The position numbers and the translations under genes are program-made. Source: Anaerolineales bacterium (GTDB taxonomy: Bacteria; Chloroflexota; Anaerolineae; B4-G1; DUEL01). From it: a stretch of DNA of 10,295 nucleotides. Within the stretch, counting starts at the first letter, position 1, and the number at the start of each line of letters is the position of its first letter. The stretch lies in NCBI GenBank assembly GCA_015662065.1, contig DQUX01000131.1, forward strand, positions 1 through 10,295, read 5' to 3'. This document shows positions 6,471-10,295 of this stretch, one piece after another. The notes under the pieces were generated by a model. It did no database searches, was not told the origin of the DNA, and saw only the letters and a list, made by a program, of their open reading frames with translations.

Positions 6471-6704
6471 CTCCGCCGTTCCCACCCAGAAGTGATCGGG
6501 CAGGATGGCGCGGCCGGGCCGGACCTCGACGCCACCGGCCCGCAGCACCGAACGCCTGCCGTTCCCGTTCAGCATGCTGGGATGGACGAAGCAGACGTTG
6601 GGCGTATGGCCGTACTTCCGCCGGTAGTGGGCCACCGCCCGCAGCACCTTCTCCTCCAGCCCCCGGCGGGGGTCATTGTCAAACCACAGCAGGCCGATGT
6701 CCAT
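6462..6704 (-). CDS. Small protein of unknown function in the mraY-murD gap
   Basis: This is an 80-residue, basic, soluble-looking protein that I do not recognise as a named family, although it looks like small conserved hypothetical proteins of Chloroflexota genomes (impression only). It begins MDIGLLWFDNDP. A charged amphipathic helix follows at about 14-31 (GLEEKVLRAVAHYRRKYG), then strand-like NVCFVHPSM (36-44), VEVRPGRA (59-66) and HFWVG (71-75), which suggests a small alpha/beta fold. There is no signal peptide or membrane segment. ATG 6702-6704 was chosen because GGAGGT (6711-6716) sits 6 nt upstream, the strongest ribosome binding site in the window. It interrupts the usual mraY-murD adjacency with 45- and 58-nt gaps and is bracketed by 7-bp repeats, so it may be a recent arrival rather than a cell-wall gene. 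Confidence 0.8.
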   Translation of the reverse strand: MDIGLLWFDNDPRRGLEEKVLRAVAHYRRKYGHTPNVCFVHPSMLNGNGRRSVLRAGGVEVRPGRAILPDHFWVGTAEDQ

Positions 6705-6710
6705 CTCCTT

Positions 6711-6716
6711 ACCTCC
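6711..6716 (-). promoter_or_regulatory. ribosome binding site of the small unknown gene
   Basis: GGAGGT on the minus strand, followed by AAGGAG and then ATG. It decides the start at 6704 against an upstream in-frame TTG (6717-6719). Confidence 0.75.
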
Positions 6717-6733
6717 CAACGATGCTCTCCGTG

Positions 6734-6747
6734 CACCTCGAACCTCG
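6734..6747. repeat. two-copy 7-bp direct repeat after mraY
   Basis: CACCTCG (6734-6740) and AACCTCG (6741-6747) are adjacent heptamers differing at one base, in the 45-nt gap between the mraY stop and the small gene. With only two units, chance is possible. Confidence 0.4.
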
Positions 6748-6749
6748 GA

Positions 6750-7748
6750 CTAAATCAACGCCAGCGCCACTCCCGCCATCGCCGCCATCAATCCCACCAG
6801 CCAGAACCGCTGCACCACCTGCGTCTCCGACCAGCCCAGAAGCTCGAAGTGATGATGGAGGGGGGTCATCTTGAAGACCCGCCGACCCTGCCCGTATTTT
6901 CGCTTCGTGTACTTGAAATAGGCCACCTGGATGATGACTGAGAGGGCCTCCCCCACAGGGACCAACGCCACCACCGGCAGCAGGAGCCACTGCCCCGTCA
7001 TCAGAGCCACCGTCCCCAGGGTCGCCCCCAGGGCCAGGCTTCCGGTATCCCCCATAAACATCTGGGCCGGGTGGGCGTTAAACCAGAGAAAGGCGAAACA
7101 GGCCCCCACGACGGTGAAGCAGAAGCGGACCAGGTAGACCTGTCCCTGGAGGAAGGCGATCACGCCGTAGGCACCGAAAGCGCTGGCGACGATGATCCCC
7201 GCCAGTCCGTCCAGCCCGTCGGTCAGGTTGACCGCGTTGGAAGCGCCGATGATGATGAACATCGCGATCGGGATGTAGAGATAGCCGATGTCGATTTTCT
7301 CGGCGACGCCTGGCAGCGCCAAGCTGCGCAGCCCCAGCCCGAAGTGGAGCACCAACGCTATGAGGAACGTGAACACCATCTCCCAGATGACCTTCTGGCG
7401 GGCGCGCAACCCCTCCCCCCGCCGCATCCCCCGCACCCCAGCGACGTCGTCCACCCCTCCGATGATCGCGTAGACCAGCATCACCCCTAGCGGCACCATG
7501 ATGGAGCGACCGATGACCGTCCGACCCAGCAGGTTGTAGATGTTCAGCGCCACGGTGATGAGGAGCACCGGCACAACGATCATCAACCCCCCCATCGTGG
7601 GGGTGCCCAGCTTGGTCTGGTGCCCCCGGGGACCGTCGATGCGGATGCGCTTGCCGATGCCGTACCGCCGCAGCAGCCGGATCAGCAGCGGCCCCCATCC
7701 CACGGCCAGCAGGAAAGAGATGCTCGCAAGAATCAGCGCGAAGTCCAC
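6750..7748 (-). CDS. mraY: Phospho-N-acetylmuramoyl-pentapeptide transferase (MraY)
   Basis: MraY is the integral membrane enzyme that transfers phospho-MurNAc-pentapeptide from UDP to undecaprenyl phosphate, making lipid I. The product is 332 residues with about ten hydrophobic segments, slightly shorter than many homologues. Motifs: DGPRGHQTKLGTPTMGG (38-54), the aspartate pair in GGVDDVAG (97-104), NAVNLTDGLDGL (171-182) with catalytic-type D177, FMGDTGS (231-237) and PLHHHFE (296-302). The lysine usual in DDxxK is replaced by glycine (G104). The start codon is GTG (7746-7748), directly after the murF stop with no gap. GGGGAGGGG (7752-7760) at the end of murF provides the ribosome binding site, so the two genes are translationally coupled. 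Confidence 0.97.
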   Translation of the reverse strand: MDFALILASISFLLAVGWGPLLIRLLRRYGIGKRIRIDGPRGHQTKLGTPTMGGLMIVVPVLLITVALNIYNLLGRTVIGRSIMVPLGVMLVYAIIGGVDDVAGVRGMRRGEGLRARQKVIWEMVFTFLIALVLHFGLGLRSLALPGVAEKIDIGYLYIPIAMFIIIGASNAVNLTDGLDGLAGIIVASAFGAYGVIAFLQGQVYLVRFCFTVVGACFAFLWFNAHPAQMFMGDTGSLALGATLGTVALMTGQWLLLPVVALVPVGEALSVIIQVAYFKYTKRKYGQGRRVFKMTPLHHHFELLGWSETQVVQRFWLVGLMAAMAGVALALI

Positions 7749-9164
7749 CTAGCCCCTCCCCAGCGCATTGACGATCTCCTCCATCCGCATCGCCCGGGAC
7801 CCCTTCACCAGGACCACATCCCCCTCCCCCACCATACTCTCCAGAAGCTGGATGGCGGCCTCGTTATCCTCCAGGAGGTGAACCCGCTCGGGAGGCATAC
7901 CGACCTCCAGGGCCTCCTCGCCGATGATCCGGCCCCGGCCCCCCACCACCACCAGGACATCCGCCACATCCGCCGCCCGCACCCCCACTTTCCGGTGCCC
8001 CTCCTCCTCGTAGTCCCCCAGTTCCAGCATATCCCCCAGCACGGCGATCTTCCGCCCGGTCAGCTCGTCCAGCAGGTTGAGGGCCGCGATGGTGGAGGCC
8101 GGACTGGCGTTGTAGGTGTCATCCAGGATGGTGGAGCCCCGGGGGCCGGGGACCGCCACCAGCCGCAGTTGGGGGGAAGGAGCCCGCAACCCCTCCACGA
8201 TCTCCTGCCAGGTGAGCCCCTCCACCAACCCCACCGCCGCCGCCCGCAGCGCCGTGTGGACCGAGTGGCGGCCCAGGAGTGGGACCTTGACGTGAAGGAT
8301 CTCTTCCCGATAATGCAGCCGGAAACGCACCCCCTCCAGCCCCAGCCCCTCGATCCCATCTGCCCACAGGTCCGCCTCGGGCGAGAGGCCGTAGGTGAAG
8401 ACCTGCGCGCGGGTGGCCTCCCGCATTCCCAGGACCCGGGGATCGTCGCAGTTGAGGATCGCCACCCCCTCCGGGGCCGGCGGCAGGGCCTGGACCAGCT
8501 CCGTCTTGGCCTGGACGATCCGCTCCATCGTCCGCGCCCGCTCCAGATGGACCGGGCCGATGATGGTGACCACGCCGATATGGGGAAGGGCAATACGAGC
8601 TAGGTCCGCGATCTCCCCCACGTCGTACATCCCCATCTCCAGCACGATCCGCTCATGCTCGGAGGTCAACTGCAGGAGCGTGAGCGGAAGGCCGATCTCG
8701 TTATTGTAGGACTGCTCACTCTTGAGCGTGACATACCGGCGGGAGAGCACGTCCGCCACCAGCTCCTTGGTCGTGGTCTTGCCCACGCTGCCGGTGACGC
8801 CGATCACCCTCGGGGAGTGTCGCCGCCGCCAGAAGGCCGCCAGCCGCTGCAGCGCCTGGAGGGTATCCGGCACCCGCAGCATAACCGGCACCGACCAGGC
8901 TTCCGGCAGCGCCGGTTGTGGCACCGTCAGGTCCACCGGCACCGCCTGGGCCTCCACCAGCCGCTGGACCACCACCATCGCCGCCCCGCGTTCCAGCGCA
9001 TCCCCGACGTAGTCGTGGCCGTCGGCCCGCTCCCCCCGGAGCGCGATGAAGGTCCACCCGGGCTGGGCCTGCCGGGAATCCACGACGACCGCCGTCGGCC
9101 GCCGCTCCAACGCCGGCGGCCGGTCATCCGTCAGCCCCTGCACCACGTCGGCCAGTGTCAACAT
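7749..9164 (-). CDS. murF: UDP-N-acetylmuramoyl-tripeptide--D-alanyl-D-alanine ligase (MurF)
   Basis: MurF is the cytoplasmic ATP-dependent ligase that adds the D-Ala-D-Ala dipeptide and completes the UDP-MurNAc-pentapeptide. The product is 471 residues. The N-terminal substrate domain shows DSRQAQPGWTF (29-39) and GERADGHDY (44-52). The P-loop is GSVGKTTTKE (125-134), with the TKE extension that marks MurF among Mur ligases. NNEIGLPLTLL (154-164), EMGMYDVGEI (176-185), DDTYNASPAS (348-357, usual form YNANP), GDMLELG (377-383) and LVKGSRAMRME (452-462) follow the family order. ATG 9162-9164 is 7 nt after the ftsI stop, with a purine-rich stretch containing GGAG at the very end of ftsI. The direct ftsI-murF junction leaves no room for murE. 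Confidence 0.97.
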   Translation of the reverse strand: MLTLADVVQGLTDDRPPALERRPTAVVVDSRQAQPGWTFIALRGERADGHDYVGDALERGAAMVVVQRLVEAQAVPVDLTVPQPALPEAWSVPVMLRVPDTLQALQRLAAFWRRRHSPRVIGVTGSVGKTTTKELVADVLSRRYVTLKSEQSYNNEIGLPLTLLQLTSEHERIVLEMGMYDVGEIADLARIALPHIGVVTIIGPVHLERARTMERIVQAKTELVQALPPAPEGVAILNCDDPRVLGMREATRAQVFTYGLSPEADLWADGIEGLGLEGVRFRLHYREEILHVKVPLLGRHSVHTALRAAAVGLVEGLTWQEIVEGLRAPSPQLRLVAVPGPRGSTILDDTYNASPASTIAALNLLDELTGRKIAVLGDMLELGDYEEEGHRKVGVRAADVADVLVVVGGRGRIIGEEALEVGMPPERVHLLEDNEAAIQLLESMVGEGDVVLVKGSRAMRMEEIVNALGRG

Positions 9165-9171
9165 CCCTCTC

Positions 9172-10295
9172 TCACTCCACCGTCGCCGGCCCGTCCGGGG
9201 GGATCCCCAGCATCGGGAACAGCCGGGCCGCCAGCCGCTGAAAGACCACCGCCGCCGTCTCCGAACCCCAGGGCGACACCCGCGGCCGGTTCAACTGCAC
9301 TAGAATGATCAACTGCGGCTCCTCCACCGGCCCGAACCCCACAAATGACCCGATGGTCCAGCGGGGATCGTACCCCCCAGGAATGGGGATCTGCGATGTC
9401 CCGGTCTTGCCACCGATACGGTAACCCGGCACCCGGGCCTGGACCACCCACTGCTCCACCGCCTGGGCCAGGACCTCTGCCAGCGCGTTGGCCGTCTGCG
9501 GCGAGATGGGCTGCCCCCGCACCACCGGCTGCGATTCCATAACGGTGCCATCGGGGAGGACCTGCCGGGCCACCAGATAGGGCCGCATCAGCCGGCCCTC
9601 GTTGGCCACCGCCGCAATGGCGGTGACCACCTGCAGGGGGGTCGCCGCCAGCCCCTGCCCAAAGCTGTTCGCCCCCAGATCGGAATCGTGCCAGTCCAGG
9701 TCGCCCGGCACCCGCACCCGTCCGGCCGCCTCCCCCTGCAGGTCCACCCCTGTGGGCCTGCCGAAGCCGAACGCCCGCACATACCGGTAGAAAGTATCCG
9801 GCCCCATCTGCACCGCCAGCCGGGCCGCCCCGACGTTGAGGGAGTGGCCCAACAGACCGACCAGGCCCTGCTCGCCGTAGGCCTCCCCGTCCCAGTTGGT
9901 GTACACCTGCCCACCGACCTCAATCGCCCCCGTGTCCACATAGGTGGTCTGGGCGGTGATAGTCCCACTGTCCAGCGCCGCCGCCACGGTGACGATCTTG
10001 AAGACGGAGCCGGGCTCATACTGGGCCCCAATGGCCGGGGCCAGGAACAGCTCCTCCTGCCCCCAGTAGACGTACCGCTCATACCGATTGGGGTCGAACC
10101 CCGGCTGGCTGGCCATCGCCAGGATCGCGCCCGTGCGGGGGTCCATCACGATGACGGTGCCGCTCTCCGCGCCGAACGTCTCCAGCCCCCAGGCCAGTTC
10201 CTCCTCCACCACCGCCTGCACCCCCAGGTCGAGGGTCAGCACCAAGTCGTTCCCCGCCAGAGGCGGCGGCACCGACCCCTCCTCCTGGGGCAGCG
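9172..10295 (-). CDS. ftsI: Septal peptidoglycan transpeptidase, class B PBP (FtsI), 3' part
   Basis: FtsI (PBP3 type) cross-links septal peptidoglycan at the outer face of the membrane as partner of FtsW. The frame is open to the right edge; about 374 residues are present, covering the transpeptidase domain, while the membrane anchor and N-terminal pedestal domain lie outside. The penicillin-binding motifs are complete: SVFK with the acylated serine codon at 10006-10008, SLN in GHSLNVG, and KTGTS with KTG encoded at 9400-9408. MDPRTGAILAMASQPGFDP and the segment around NSFGQGLAATPLQ are also typical. The protein ends soon after the transpeptidase domain, so there are no C-terminal PASTA domains. 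Assignment to FtsI rather than another class B PBP rests on its place in the dcw cluster. Confidence 0.94.
   Translation of the reverse strand, partial: LPQEEGSVPPPLAGNDLVLTLDLGVQAVVEEELAWGLETFGAESGTVIVMDPRTGAILAMASQPGFDPNRYERYVYWGQEELFLAPAIGAQYEPGSVFKIVTVAAALDSGTITAQTTYVDTGAIEVGGQVYTNWDGEAYGEQGLVGLLGHSLNVGAARLAVQMGPDTFYRYVRAFGFGRPTGVDLQGEAAGRVRVPGDLDWHDSDLGANSFGQGLAATPLQVVTAIAAVANEGRLMRPYLVARQVLPDGTVMESQPVVRGQPISPQTANALAEVLAQAVEQWVVQARVPGYRIGGKTGTSQIPIPGGYDPRWTIGSFVGFGPVEEPQLIILVQLNRPRVSPWGSETAAVVFQRLAARLFPMLGIPPDGPATVE

Noticed and set aside
6717..6719. Upstream TTG as start of the small unknown gene
   Set aside because: It would place the strong GGAGGT site inside the coding region. The ATG at 6702-6704 has ideal spacing.

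Overview
This window is about 10.3 kb of high-GC bacterial chromosome carrying most of a division and cell-wall (dcw) cluster. All genes lie on the minus strand, so transcription runs from right to left. In transcription order they are: ftsI (3' part, cut by the right edge), murF, mraY, an 80-residue protein of unknown function, murD, ftsW, murG, a CvpA-like membrane protein gene, murC, and murB (5' part, cut by the left edge). The gene order, the protein variants (for example DSIATAPE in MurD and YLPDIEPG in MurG) and the style of the short repeats suggest a Chloroflexota bacterium, perhaps of the Anaerolineae. That placement is an inference from family resemblance and was not checked by a search.

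Right part (about 6750-10295): the FtsI transpeptidase domain is followed by murF after 7 nt, and by mraY with no gap after the murF stop. murE, which often lies between ftsI and murF in dcw clusters, is absent here. Middle (6404-6749): mraY and murD, adjacent in classical dcw clusters, are separated by a small uncharacterised gene with its own strong ribosome binding site. This gene is flanked by short 7-bp repeats. Left part (1-6403): murD, ftsW, murG, the cvpA-like gene and murC are packed with 7-nt spacing or with overlaps of 77, 4 and 1 nt. A 167-bp gap holding another 7-bp inverted repeat array then precedes murB.

Together the genes cover the committed cytoplasmic and membrane steps of peptidoglycan precursor synthesis: MurB reduction, the MurC, MurD and MurF ligases, MraY for lipid I and MurG for lipid II. 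They also cover septal polymerisation and cross-linking by FtsW and FtsI. The missing MurE step must be encoded outside the window.

The window is ordinary core metabolism in gene content. The less ordinary signal is the repeat landscape. Two intergenic arrays with 7-bp period and inverted arms abut the start codons of murD and murB, and neither of those starts has a visible Shine-Dalgarno sequence. GC-rich 8-bp tandem repeats are embedded in frame inside the coding sequences of murD and murB. I see no tRNA, rRNA, CRISPR array, transposase, riboswitch, convincing promoter or rho-independent terminator. The long plus-strand open frames are high-GC shadows of the real genes.
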